From Tersicoccus phoenicis (GTDB lineage: Bacteria; Actinomycetota; Actinomycetes; Actinomycetales; Micrococcaceae), in the NCBI RefSeq assembly GCF_001968835.1, contig NZ_MRDE01000050.1, forward strand, positions 1 to 57,838: a stretch of DNA of 57,838 bases, written 5' to 3'. The position numbers and the translations under genes were made by a program. Positions 1 through 8,849 of the stretch are shown one piece after another. Under the pieces are notes generated by a model. It ran no database searches. It had not been told where the DNA came from and saw nothing but the letters and a program-made list of their open reading frames with translations. Position 1 is the stretch's first letter, and each line of letters begins with the position of its first letter.

Positions 1-627
1 CGGCACCTGACCACCAGCAATCGACCACACGAGCAAGGAACTCCAGTGGAAAAGCCGGGCAGACCGGCGGCCACCACACGCCCAAACGGCCACGAAGCCA
101 GCTCACCCGGAGCGGTCACCGTCACGAAGCTGATCGGTGGATCGAGGCTTAGCGGTTCCCGCCCGGATGCGGTGCTCCGCGTGTCTGACTTAGCGGTTCC
201 CGCCCGGATGCGGTGCTCTTTGAGTACGTCATTCGGGCGGAACCGGCTGACTCACGCACGGGCGGGCCGCGTGCCTCGCTCGGCCGCATCGTCGCGTGTG
301 TGACTTAGCGGTTCCCGCCCGACAGCGGTGCTCCGCGTGTGTGACTTAGCGGTTCCCGCCCGGATGCGGTGCTCTTTGAGTACGTCATTCGGGCGGAACC
401 GGCTGACTCACGGTTCCGCGCGGTAGCGGTTCCGCACGGCGCCGAGTTCGCCGGGTTCCGACCTCCGCCGGTGTTCTGTGGCCACGGTCGCCGGGCAGAA
501 CTGGCGGACTTCCGGAGAGGAAGCCCGGCGATAGGCTGACGTGGACCCGTCGCCCTGTCGCCGACCACCCCGACGGCGGCACCGCGACGACACGAGAACG
601 AGCCACCAGAAGACGGAGCACACCCGC
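1..627. repeat. Gene-free region with repeated hairpin units
   Basis: No convincing gene is seen. A unit beginning TTAGCGGTTCCCGCCCG occurs at about 149, 190, 304 and 345. In the second and fourth copies it continues for about 70 bp (about 187-256 and 341-411), nearly identical, and includes the inverted partner CGGGCGGAACCG. Each long copy could therefore fold into a hairpin with an approximately 12-bp GC-rich stem and a loop of about 26 nt containing CTCTTTGAGTACGTCATT. The first and third copies are shorter and end in CTCCGCGTGT. A further GGTTCCGCGCGG/GGTTCCGCACGG pair lies at 412-440. A small frame from GTG 46 to 303 has a purine-rich sequence upstream but runs through the repeats and is not believed. 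Confidence 0.75.
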
Positions 628-1149
628 ATGCGCGTCCACATCGCGACCGACCACGCCGGCATGGAGCTGAGCGCCCACCTCGTCACCCGCCTGACCGAGC
701 TCGGTCACGACGTCGTCGACCACGGCCCCCGCGATTACGACGCCCTGGACGACTACCCCGGCTTCTGCATCCGTGCGGCGCAGGGCGTGGTCGCCGATCA
801 GGCGGCCGGTGTCGAAGCGCTCGGCATCGTCCTCGGTGGATCGGGCAACGGCGAGCAGATCGCGGCGAACAAGGTGCTCGGCGTCCGGGCGGCACTGGTC
901 TGGAACGAGGAGACCGCCCGCCTCGCCCGGCAGCACAATGATGCGAACGTCGTTGCCGTCGGCGGTCGGCAGCACACCGTCGACGACGCCACGCGACTGG
1001 TCGAGGTCTTCCTCGCCGAACCGTTCACCGGGGAGGAGCGGCACGTGCGCCGGATCGGTCAGATCGCCGAGTTCGAGCGCACCGGCGCCGTCGTCGGTTC
1101 CGGCGCCGCGGCGGATGCCTCGCGACTGACCAACGACGAGACCGCGTGA
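628..1149 (+). CDS. rpiB: Ribose-5-phosphate isomerase B (RpiB)
   Basis: Interconverts ribose 5-phosphate and ribulose 5-phosphate in the cytosolic pentose phosphate pathway. The 173-residue protein starts at ATG 628, which gives the family N-terminus MRVHIATDHAGMEL; the frame is open further upstream but that part is not family-like. Residues D8-H9 in the phosphate and substrate site, D43-Y44, and the anion-hole loop GSGNGE (71-76) are present. The actinobacterial subtype uses a glutamate as catalytic base where the E. coli enzyme has a cysteine, and E76 in GSGNGEQIAANK fits that. H103 lies in RQHNDAN. The next gene, nei, follows after 61 bp on the same strand, the same neighbourhood as in mycobacteria. 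The C-terminal tail from about residue 148 is variable. Confidence 0.95.
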   Translation: MRVHIATDHAGMELSAHLVTRLTELGHDVVDHGPRDYDALDDYPGFCIRAAQGVVADQAAGVEALGIVLGGSGNGEQIAANKVLGVRAALVWNEETARLARQHNDANVVAVGGRQHTVDDATRLVEVFLAEPFTGEERHVRRIGQIAEFERTGAVVGSGAAADASRLTNDETA

Positions 1150-1210
1150 CCGTCATCCGGATTCCGAGTGCGGCGTCGGACCGCGTGACGTCGGACCGTG
1201 CGTCGCGCTG

Positions 1211-2245
1211 ATGCCCGAGGGCCACTCCATCCATCGGCTCGCTCGGCAGCTGACCGATGTCTTCGCCGGTCAGCGCGTTCGGGTATCGAGTCCGCAGGGC
1301 CGTTTCGCCGCCGGTGCGGCGCTGCTCGACGGGCACGTCCTGACCGGGGCCGAGGCGATCGGCAAACAGTTGCTGATCCATTTCAAGAACCACGACGGCG
1401 AGGGTCCGGGCCGCGGCGAGTACGGCGACGGCGACCGGCAGGGCCCCGACGGTGACGAGAACGGCGAACACCGCGTCCTGCGGATCCATCTGGGCCTGTA
1501 CGGCGCGTTCAGCTTCGGCGGCGACGCGTCGTTCCGGGGCGCCTCGAGCATCGGCGCACCCCGCCGGATCGGCGAGACCGAGAGCGGTGCGCAACCGGGC
1601 GGGGAGTACCTCGGCCCGCCCGCCCCGGTCGGCGCCGTGCGGGTCCGACTGGTCAGCGAGCACGGCTGGGCCGACCTGCGTGGTCCCTCGGCGTGTGAGG
1701 TCCTCACGTCCGACGATGTGCGCGCCCTGCGGGCCGCGGCCGGGCCGGACCCGCTCCGCAGCGGTGCACCCGCCGCTGCCGACGACGCCGGCGGTGCACC
1801 CGCCGCTGCCGACGACGCCGGGGAGTTCAGCGGGCGGTTGCGCCGACGGCACGTGGCCTGCGGTCAGCTGCTGATGGATCAAGGCGTCATCGCCGGCATC
1901 GGCAACGTCTACCGGGCCGAACTGCTCTTCCGCGCCGGGATCGACCCGTACCGCCCCGGCAAGCGCGTGACGGAGCAGGAGGCCGTGGACCTCTGGGCCG
2001 ACGCGGTGTTCCTGATGCGCGACGGCGTGCGGCTCGGCCGGATCGTCACCACCCAGCGGGACCCGGCCCACGCGGTCGCGGTACAGGACCTCACGCTCGA
2101 CGTCGACGCCGCGGACATTCCCGAGGAGCACGGGCGTTTCGTGTACAAGCGCACCGGGCAGCCATGCCCCCGGTGCGGCACCCCCGTCGCGTCCGCCGTC
2201 ATGGCCGGCCGCAACCTCTACTGGTGCCCCGGCTGTCAGCACTGA
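1211..2245 (+). CDS. nei: Fpg/Nei family DNA glycosylase / AP lyase
   Basis: Bifunctional base-excision repair enzyme that removes oxidised bases and nicks the strand by beta/delta elimination. After removal of Met the chain starts PEGHSIHRLA, giving the catalytic Pro and Glu of the family. The PEGH form is that of the Nei1 branch, which sits next to rpiB in mycobacteria. K52 in AIGKQLLIHF is the conserved lysine, and GNVYRAELLFRAGIDP is the helix-two-turn-helix signature. A zinc finger closes the protein (C319, C322, C339, C342). At 344 residues it is longer than the usual 260-290 because of two Gly/Asp/Ala-rich insertions, at about residues 60-87 and 180-205. The second insertion contains a perfect 30-bp tandem duplication (1761-1790, 1791-1820). 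There is no clear ribosome binding site before ATG 1211. Confidence 0.9.
   Translation: MPEGHSIHRLARQLTDVFAGQRVRVSSPQGRFAAGAALLDGHVLTGAEAIGKQLLIHFKNHDGEGPGRGEYGDGDRQGPDGDENGEHRVLRIHLGLYGAFSFGGDASFRGASSIGAPRRIGETESGAQPGGEYLGPPAPVGAVRVRLVSEHGWADLRGPSACEVLTSDDVRALRAAAGPDPLRSGAPAAADDAGGAPAAADDAGEFSGRLRRRHVACGQLLMDQGVIAGIGNVYRAELLFRAGIDPYRPGKRVTEQEAVDLWADAVFLMRDGVRLGRIVTTQRDPAHAVAVQDLTLDVDAADIPEEHGRFVYKRTGQPCPRCGTPVASAVMAGRNLYWCPGCQH
1761..1820 (+). repeat. Perfect 30-bp tandem duplication inside nei
   Basis: Two identical 30-bp units, 1761-1790 and 1791-1820, encode two in-frame copies of GGAPAAADDA-type sequence in a surface linker of the glycosylase. The absence of any difference suggests a recent slippage event. 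Confidence 0.9.
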
Positions 2246-2314
2246 ACAAGGCCGAGGCGCCCGACCCGGAACGTGGAACGACCCCGCCCGGGTGGTCCGG
2301 ACGGGGTCGAGGTG

Positions 2315-2385
2315 AGGGGATGACGGGAATCGAACCCGCGTAATCAGTTTGGAAGACTGAGGCTCTACCATTGAGCTACATCCCC
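2315..2385 (-). tRNA. tRNA-Gly (anticodon TCC)
   Basis: Read on the minus strand, acceptor GGGGATG (2385-2379) pairs with CATCCCC (2322-2316), followed by discriminator T. The D-loop contains AATGGTAGAG, the anticodon arm is TCAGT-CTTCCAA-ACTGA and the T-arm has GGGTTCGATTCCC. The anticodon TCC decodes GGA. CCA is not encoded. It lies opposite in orientation to the surrounding genes. Confidence 0.95.
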
Positions 2386-2528
2386 GCGGTGCCGCGCCGC
2401 AGAGCGGAACCAACGCGAGCGCGCTACCACTACAGCATAAGGGGAAGCAGCCGGCCAAACCGCGCACGTGGGTCGGTCCTGGACCGGTTCCGGGGGTCGC
2501 CGATGTGCGCCCCGGCCGCCCTTGCCCA

Positions 2529-2534
2529 TAGACT
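2529..2534 (+). promoter_or_regulatory. Putative -10 box of tRNA-Pro
   Basis: TAGACT lies 13 bp before the tRNA-Pro 5' end, in CCATAGACTGGCC. The same hexamer precedes tRNA-Ala, the ileS T-box leader and proA in this window, which supports it as a -10 element. No good -35 is seen. Confidence 0.55.
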
Positions 2535-2547
2535 GGCCGATGCCTTA

Positions 2548-2620
2548 CGGGGCGTAGCGTAGTGGCTAGCGCGCCTGCTTTGGGAGCAGGAGATCGCAGG
2601 TTCGAGTCCTGTCGCCCCGA
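2548..2620 (+). tRNA. tRNA-Pro (anticodon TGG)
   Basis: Acceptor CGGGGCG (2548-2554) pairs with CGCCCCG (2613-2619), with discriminator A2620. The anticodon arm is CCTGC-TTTGGGA-GCAGG, giving anticodon TGG, and the T-arm contains GGTTCGAGTCC. CCA is not encoded. It lies upstream of tig on the same strand. Confidence 0.95.
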
Positions 2621-2694
2621 CCCGTGACAAGGGGCCTTCGGCCGCCCGGTCACGCTTCCGTACCTGCCCCAACACGTTCAGGAGTACACGTCCA

Positions 2695-4272
2695 GTGAAG
2701 AGTGCCGTCGAGAAACTCGACCCGACCCGCGTCAAGCTGACCGTCGAGGTCCCCGCCGAGGAGCTCAAGCCGAGCATCGACGAGGCGTACAAGACCATCT
2801 CCGGCCAGATCCAGGTCCCGGGTTTCCGCAAGGGCAAGGTCCCGAACCGGCTGATCGACCAGCGTGTCGGCCGGGGCTACGTGATCGAGACCGCGATCAA
2901 CGAGGGACTCAACGGCTGGTACCAGCAGGCCGTGCAGGAGGCCGAGCTCCGGCCGCTGAGCCGTCCCGAGGTCGAGATCACCGAGGTACCGGACCCCTCC
3001 GCCGCCGCCGGTGACCTGAAGTTCCAGGTCGAGGTCGACGTCATGCCCGAGATCGAGCTGCCCGACTACGCGGGCATCGAGGTCACCGTGGACGCGACCG
3101 AGGTCGCCGACGACGACGTCGTCGCGGCCCTGGACGAGTTGCGCGGCCGCTTCGGCACCCTCGTCACCGTGGACCGGCCCGCCGCCGACGGCGATTTCGT
3201 CACCATCGATCTGACCGCGACCGTCGACGAGGAGCAGGTCGACGCCGCGCAGGGCCTGTCCTACCAGATCGGCGCCGGCACCATGCTCGACGGCATGGAC
3301 GAGGCGCTCACCGGCCTGTCCGCCGGCGAGGAGACCGTGTTCGCGACGAAGCTCGCCGGTGGGGATCACGCCGGTGAGGACGCGCAGGTCACGGTCGTGC
3401 TGACCGCCGTGAAGGACCGGGAGCTGCCCGAGGCGGACGACGAGTTCGCGCAGCTGGCGAGCGAGTTCGACACCATCGACGAGCTCAGGGCGGACCTGCG
3501 GGGCAAGGCCGGCGAGGACAAGCTGGCCGAGCAGGGCGTGCAGGCCCGCGACAAGGTCCTCGAGAAGCTGATGGAACTCGTCGAGGTGCCGGTCCCGGCC
3601 AACGTCGTGCAGGAGCAGGTCGAGCAGCACTTCTCGCAGAGCGCCGAGGCCGATCACGACACCGAGGAGCACCGGACCGAGGTCGCGAAGAACACCGAGG
3701 AGGCCTTCCGCAACGAGGTCGTCCTCGACGCGATCGCCGAGAAGGAAGAGGTCGGCGTCGAGCAGGCCGAGCTGATCGAGTACATCGTGACCACGGCCGG
3801 CCAGTACGGCATGGACCCGAACCAGTTCGCCCAGATGCTGGACCAGGGCGGCCAGGTGCCGATGATGATCGGTGAGGTTCGCCGCCGCAAGGCTCTCGCC
3901 GTCGTGCTCGAGAAGGCGAAGGTCACCGACACCAACGGGGCGGCCGTCGACCTGAGCGCGTTCGTCCGGCCGACCGGAGCGGGGGAGACCATCGACGCCG
4001 GCGACGCCGCCGACCAGGCGACCGACCCCGCGGAGGGCGCGACGGTCGAGACCGACGCTGTCGAGACCGGCGCCGTGCAGACCGACGCCACGCAGGACGA
4101 CGCCGACAGCACGACCGAGACGACCGTGGGTCAGGACGCCGCAGCCGCCGACGCCGGCGCGGACGAGAAGCCGGCAGCGAAGTCGACCACCCGGAAGAAG
4201 CCCGCCGCGAAGACGGCGGCACGCAAGCCCGCCGCGAAGAAGCCGGCTGCCGAGACCGACGCCGAGAGCTGA
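2695..4272 (+). CDS. tig: Trigger factor, ribosome-associated chaperone and prolyl isomerase
   Basis: Binds nascent chains at the ribosomal exit tunnel and assists folding. GTG 2695 is preceded by CAGGAG at 2679-2684. The ribosome-docking signature GFRKGKVP lies at residues 43-50. An FKBP-type domain follows at about residues 155-240 and the helical substrate-binding arms extend to about residue 430. The last 95 residues are outside the usual fold: an acidic Thr/Asp/Ala stretch and then a Lys/Ala/Pro tail of the KKPAAK type, which makes the protein 525 residues instead of about 430-460. Such basic tails are common in actinobacterial trigger factors and may aid ribosome or RNA contact (inference). 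clpP1 follows, as is usual. Confidence 0.96.
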   Translation: MKSAVEKLDPTRVKLTVEVPAEELKPSIDEAYKTISGQIQVPGFRKGKVPNRLIDQRVGRGYVIETAINEGLNGWYQQAVQEAELRPLSRPEVEITEVPDPSAAAGDLKFQVEVDVMPEIELPDYAGIEVTVDATEVADDDVVAALDELRGRFGTLVTVDRPAADGDFVTIDLTATVDEEQVDAAQGLSYQIGAGTMLDGMDEALTGLSAGEETVFATKLAGGDHAGEDAQVTVVLTAVKDRELPEADDEFAQLASEFDTIDELRADLRGKAGEDKLAEQGVQARDKVLEKLMELVEVPVPANVVQEQVEQHFSQSAEADHDTEEHRTEVAKNTEEAFRNEVVLDAIAEKEEVGVEQAELIEYIVTTAGQYGMDPNQFAQMLDQGGQVPMMIGEVRRRKALAVVLEKAKVTDTNGAAVDLSAFVRPTGAGETIDAGDAADQATDPAEGATVETDAVETGAVQTDATQDDADSTTETTVGQDAAAADAGADEKPAAKSTTRKKPAAKTAARKPAAKKPAAETDAES

Positions 4273-4324
4273 CCCCGGCGACCGGTCCGGGCATCACCCG
4301 GACCCCGCACCACGCGAGCGCACT

Positions 4325-4355
4325 GAGCCGCCCGGCCGTCAAGGCCGGGCGGCTC
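4325..4355 (+). terminator. Hairpin after tig
   Basis: Perfect 13-bp stem, GAGCCGCCCGGCC (4325-4337) with GGCCGGGCGGCTC (4343-4355), loop GTCAA. There is no T-run, as is usual in high-GC actinobacteria. It separates tig from the clp genes. Confidence 0.75.
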
Positions 4356-4496
4356 GGTACGTCGAGAGGCGCCCCGGTACCGGCGTTTCCGCCAACCTGC
4401 GCCGTCAGCGAAAAGTGCGCTCCCGCGGAAGGGCGGCCCCGGCCAACGCATTAGTGTCCTGTAGAGAAACCGACCGATCTGAGAGGTGAGGCACCC

Positions 4497-5147
<651 letters not shown>

Positions 5148-5198
5148 CCCGGTACCGCCCACCACCAGCCCACCGGACGCAGACCACAGGAGAGACCC

Positions 5199-5858
5199 AT
5201 GAGCTACACCTTCGGTTCCACGGCCGGCAGCCTGCCGACCAGCCGGTACGTGCTGCCCCAGTTCGAGGAGCGCACGCCCTACGGCTTCAAGCGCCAGGAT
5301 CCGTACACCAAGCTGTTCGAGGACCGCATCATCTTCCTCGGCGTGCAGGTGGACGACGCCTCGGCCGATGACATCATGGCCCAGCTGCTCGTGCTCGAGG
5401 CCACCGACCCGGAGCGGGACATCACCCTCTACATCAACTCCCCGGGTGGATCCTTCACGGCGATGACGGCGATCTACGACACCATGCAGTTCGTCCGGCC
5501 CGAGATCCAGACCGTGTGCCTGGGCCAGGCGGCCAGCGCCGCGGCCGTGCTGCTCGCCGCGGGTACACCGGGCAAGCGGCTCGCGCTGCCCAACGCTCGC
5601 GTGCTGATCCACCAGCCGGCCCTGGCCGGAGGCGAGGGTGGGCAGGCGTCGGACCTGGAGATCCAGGCCAATGAGGTGATGCGGATGCGCACCTGGCTGG
5701 AGGACACGCTGGCGCTGCACAGCAACCGGACCTCGGAGCAGGTCAACATCGACATCGAGCGGGACAAGATTCTCACCGCCGAGCAGTCCAAGGAGTACGG
5801 CCTGGTCGACGAGGTGCTCGGCTCCCGCAAGGTGCACAAGCCGAAGATCAACACCTGA
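5199..5858 (+). CDS. clpP2: ATP-dependent Clp protease proteolytic subunit ClpP2
   Basis: Second ClpP paralogue of the mixed ClpP1P2 protease. ATG 5199 is preceded by CAGGAGAG. The triad is S113 in [10 protein letters not shown]138 in IHQPALAGG and D189 in DIERDKI; the substrate-binding INSPGGSFT is conserved. The longer N-terminus, with [19 protein letters not shown], is typical of ClpP2, and in mycobacteria this subunit docks the ATPase. It lies directly after clpP1 and before clpX; a hairpin follows. Confidence 0.96.
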   Translation: MSYTFGSTAGSLPTSRYVLPQFEERTPYGFKRQDPYTKLFEDRIIFLGVQVDDASADDIMAQLLVLEATDPERDITLYINSPGGSFTAMTAIYDTMQFVRPEIQTVCLGQAASAAAVLLAAGTPGKRLALPNARVLIHQPALAGGEGGQASDLEIQANEVMRMRTWLEDTLALHSNRTSEQVNIDIERDKILTAEQSKEYGLVDEVLGSRKVHKPKINT

Positions 5859-5878
5859 TCCCTCCGTGTGACCCAGGG

Positions 5879-5909
5879 GCGCCCGCGTCGTCGATGACGA
5901 TGCGGGCGC
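5879..5909 (+). terminator. Hairpin between clpP2 and clpX
   Basis: A 14-bp stem (GCGCCCGCGTCGTC, 5879-5892, with GACGATGCGGGCGC, 5896-5909) contains one G.U pair and closes on a 3-nt loop. It begins 21 bp after the clpP2 stop and probably terminates or attenuates the clpP operon, leaving clpX with its own promoter. Confidence 0.6.
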
Positions 5910-6057
5910 TACCTGTTCCACGAGTGTGGGTGCCGTGCCCTAAGCTGGAAACAGCTGCCGGCGTTCCGGTCCCCGTTCCCCGTCCGTCGCCCGGACGGGT
6001 CGGCCGTGCGTAGAAACGGCAGCAGTCCATCGCACCAGGGTGAAGGGTTCGACGCAC

Positions 6058-7326
6058 ATGGCTCGCATCGGTGAGAGCACAGACCTGTTGAAGTGTTCTT
6101 TCTGTGGCAAGAGCCAGAAGCAGGTCCGCAAGCTGATCGCGGGCCCGGGCGTCTATATCTGCGACGAGTGCATCGAGCTGTGCAACGAGATCATCGAGGA
6201 GGAGCTGGCCGAGGTCGCGGACCTGGGCAGCTTCGAACTGCCGAAGCCGAAGGAGATCTTCGACTTCCTGCAGGAGTACGTGATCGGTCAGGAGCCCGCG
6301 AAGCGCTCCCTCGCCGTCGCCGTCTACAACCACTACAAGCGGATCCAGTCCGGCAGTGCCTCCCGGTTCGGTGAGGCCCCCGAGGACGTGGTCATCGCCA
6401 AGTCCAACATCCTGCTGATCGGCCCCACCGGATGCGGCAAGACGTATCTGGCGCAGACCCTCGCGAAGCGGCTGAACGTGCCGTTCGCCGCGGCGGACGC
6501 GACGGCGCTGACCGAGGCCGGGTACGTCGGCGAGGACGTCGAGAACATCCTGCTCAAGTTGATTCAGGCCGCGGACTACGACGTCAAGAAGGCCGAGCAG
6601 GGCATCATCTACATCGACGAGATCGACAAGATCTCCCGCAAGAGTGAGAACCCCTCCATCACCCGGGACGTCTCCGGTGAGGGCGTGCAGCAGGCGCTGT
6701 TGAAGATCCTGGAGGGCACCGTCGCGTCCGTACCGCCGCAGGGCGGCCGGAAGCACCCGCACCAGGAATTCATCCAGATCGACACGACCAACGTGCTGTT
6801 CATCGTCGCCGGGGCGTTCGCCGGGCTCGAGGACATCATCGGCAATCGGTCCGGCCGCAAGGGCATCGGCTTCGGCGCCCCCCTCCAGGAGATCACCGCC
6901 AAGCCGGACGCCTTCGCCGACGTGATGCCCGAGGACCTGCTCAAGTTCGGTCTGATCCCCGAGTTCATCGGACGGCTGCCCGTCATCACGACCGTGTCCA
7001 ACCTGGACAAGCCGGCGCTGATCCAGATCCTCACCGAGCCGAAGAACGCCCTGATCAAGCAGTACCAGAAGATGTTCCAGCTCGACGGCGTGGAACTGGT
7101 GGTCGACGACGGGGCGATGGATGCCATCGCGGACCTGGCCCTGGACCGGGGCACCGGGGCTCGCGGGCTCCGGGCCATCATGGAGGAGATCCTGCTGCCC
7201 GTCATGTTCGACCTGCCCAGCCGGGAGGACATCGCCAGCGCCGTCATCACCGCCGAGGTCGTGCAGAAGAAGGCCGAGCCGACGCTCGTGCCGCACGCGG
7301 CGACCAAACGGCGCAAGTCCGCCTGA
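6058..7326 (+). CDS. clpX: ATP-dependent Clp protease ATP-binding subunit ClpX
   Basis: AAA+ unfoldase that feeds substrates to ClpP. ATG 6058, preceded by GAAGGG, gives the family start [19 protein letters not shown]; a GTG 18 bp upstream is also in frame but less likely. The N-terminal zinc-binding domain has C13, C16, C35 and C38. Walker A GPTGCGKT is at residues 122-129, the pore loop GYVG at 155-158 and Walker B IIYIDEID at 183-190. The IGF loop that docks in ClpP is present (RKGIGFGAP). At 422 residues it is full length. Confidence 0.97.
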   Translation: MARIGESTDLLKCSFCGKSQKQVRKLIAGPGVYICDECIELCNEIIEEELAEVADLGSFELPKPKEIFDFLQEYVIGQEPAKRSLAVAVYNHYKRIQSGSASRFGEAPEDVVIAKSNILLIGPTGCGKTYLAQTLAKRLNVPFAAADATALTEAGYVGEDVENILLKLIQAADYDVKKAEQGIIYIDEIDKISRKSENPSITRDVSGEGVQQALLKILEGTVASVPPQGGRKHPHQEFIQIDTTNVLFIVAGAFAGLEDIIGNRSGRKGIGFGAPLQEITAKPDAFADVMPEDLLKFGLIPEFIGRLPVITTVSNLDKPALIQILTEPKNALIKQYQKMFQLDGVELVVDDGAMDAIADLALDRGTGARGLRAIMEEILLPVMFDLPSREDIASAVITAEVVQKKAEPTLVPHAATKRRKSA

Positions 7327-7382
7327 CCGCACGCCGGTCGCGGCGTGACCCCCCGCAGAGGGGACACCACAGAGGGGGTACC

Positions 7383-8141
7383 GTGAGCACGCCGACCACC
7401 GGGAACGGCAACGATCCGTGGCGCAGGTCGACCGAATCGCAGGGGCCCGGGCAGCCGGGCGGCTACCCGCCGCAGCCCGGACCCTACGGCTACCCGCCGC
7501 AGCCGGGCCCGGGTTACGGCTACCCGCAGGGCGGCTACCGTCCCCGGAACCCGTATCCGGGAGTCGAAGGCGCCGAGCCGACCAGCGCCGGTCGGCAGAT
7601 CCTGGCCGCGCTCGTCGACAACCTCATCATCGGTGTGGTGTTCAGCGTTCTGGGGCTGCTGGCCTTCACCCCGTTGTTCGCCACGCTGGGCAGCCTGCCC
7701 AGCAGCGCCTACACGCCCAGCTATGACCAGTACGGGGCCCCGACGACCCGGCTCAGCCCGGATCAGGCGGGTGCGCTGGCGGGCAGCATCGCGGCATCCC
7801 TCGCCATCATGGCCGTGCTGTTCCTCATCGTCGGCATCGTCCTGTGGTGGTGGCTGGCGACCCGAGGCAAGTCCATCGGCAACGCCGTCTTCGGACTGCG
7901 GCTGGTCGGTCAGGAGACGGGACGGCCGCTGGGCTGGGGACCGACCTTCCTGCGTGGCCTGCTGATGTGGGGCGCCAACGCGCTGACCGGCGGCATCATG
8001 GGTCTGCTGTTCTGGCTCTCCCCGCTGTTCGACAGCACGAGCGGCTGGTACCAGTCGTGGCAGGAGAAGCTCTTCAAGGGCGTCGTGATCGACCACAAGC
8101 AGGGCCGCGACACGTTCGGCCCCGGCCAGAACCACCGCTGA
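7383..8141 (+). CDS. RDD family membrane protein with Pro/Gly/Tyr-rich N-terminus
   Basis: Integral membrane protein of unknown specific function, 252 residues. The first ~60 residues are a disordered, cytoplasmic-looking run of GYPPQPG repeats. An RDD-type domain follows, with hydrophobic segments near residues 78-102, 138-160 and 195-215, and the family-like region RGKSIGNAVFGLRLVGQ after the second. RDD proteins have been linked to ion transport in some bacteria, but nothing here fixes a substrate. GTG 7383 lies behind a GAGGGGG motif, 56 bp after clpX. It converges with the response regulator gene. Confidence 0.75.
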   Translation: MSTPTTGNGNDPWRRSTESQGPGQPGGYPPQPGPYGYPPQPGPGYGYPQGGYRPRNPYPGVEGAEPTSAGRQILAALVDNLIIGVVFSVLGLLAFTPLFATLGSLPSSAYTPSYDQYGAPTTRLSPDQAGALAGSIAASLAIMAVLFLIVGIVLWWWLATRGKSIGNAVFGLRLVGQETGRPLGWGPTFLRGLLMWGANALTGGIMGLLFWLSPLFDSTSGWYQSWQEKLFKGVVIDHKQGRDTFGPGQNHR

Positions 8142-8180
8142 CGGCGAGGGCCCGTCGGCGGCGCCGCCAGCGGCCCGACC

Positions 8181-8849
8181 TCACCGGGCCGTGGGCCAGG
8201 CGTAGCGGCGTTCGGGCCGGCCCGCTCCGTATCGCAGCTGCACCGTGACGGTGCCCTGCTCGACGAGGTGCTCGAGGTAGCGGCGCGCGCTGACCCGGGA
8301 GATGCCCACCCGCTCGGCCGTGCCCATGGCGGAGAGGTCGCCGTCGGCGGCCCGCAGCGCCTCCTCCACTGCGTGCAGTGTCTCGTCGCTCAATCCCTTG
8401 CGGGGCACCGATCTCGCCGCCGGGACGTGCCCGAAGAGGCGGTCCACGACGGTCTGGTCGGCGGTACCGCCGTCGGCCGCTCCGGACTGGTCGCGGTACT
8501 GCGTAAGCCGACGGCTCAGATCCTCCCGCTGGAACGGCTTCATCAGGTAGCTCGTCACGCCACCGCGGCGTGCCCTTACCACGGTCGCCTGCTCGCGGGC
8601 CGCGGTGATGACGATGGCGTCCAGGTTCGGCTGCTCACGCCGCAGCCGGTGCAGCAGGTCCAGCCCGTTACCGTCGGGCAGATGGATGTCCAGCAGCACC
8701 AGGTCGGGGGCGTGCGCCCGGGTCAGGGCCAGCGCCTCGGCCGCCGAGTGGGCGACACCGCACACCCGGAAGCCCGGGTTCTGGGCCACGAAACCCGCGT
8801 GGATGCGAGCGACCATGAAATCGTCGTCGACCACCAGGACGTCAAACAT
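8181..8849 (-). CDS. Response regulator, CitB/DcuR type
   Basis: DNA-binding regulator partnered with the adjacent sensor kinase. The 222-residue protein starts at ATG 8849 (MFDVLVVDDDFMVARIH), the usual start of the receiver domain; the frame continues upstream only as a shadow of the kinase gene. The receiver has the acidic pair D8-D9, the phospho-acceptor Asp in LVLLDIHLPDGNG, the Thr in VITAA and the Lys in LMKPF. The C-terminal part (about residues 150-222) is a winged-helix-like domain, as in CitB/DcuR proteins. Its start overlaps the kinase stop by 8 bp, so the pair is translationally coupled. The obvious target is the divergent tctCBA operon (inference from context). Confidence 0.88.
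   Translation of the reverse strand: MFDVLVVDDDFMVARIHAGFVAQNPGFRVCGVAHSAAEALALTRAHAPDLVLLDIHLPDGNGLDLLHRLRREQPNLDAIVITAAREQATVVRARRGGVTSYLMKPFQREDLSRRLTQYRDQSGAADGGTADQTVVDRLFGHVPAARSVPRKGLSDETLHAVEEALRAADGDLSAMGTAERVGISRVSARRYLEHLVEQGTVTVQLRYGAGRPERRYAWPTAR

Noticed and set aside
46-303. Small reading frame at the left edge with a purine-rich sequence before GTG 46
   Set aside because: It runs through three copies of the hairpin repeat and has no recognisable protein features.
148-412. CRISPR array
   Set aside because: Repeats have irregular spacing and form hairpins with non-unique intervals; no cas genes in the window.
4380-4420. Possible ClgR operator before clpP1 (TTTCCGCCAACCTGCG)
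   Set aside because: Half-sites resemble the known actinobacterial ClgR motif, but the spacing is off by one and the second half is incomplete.
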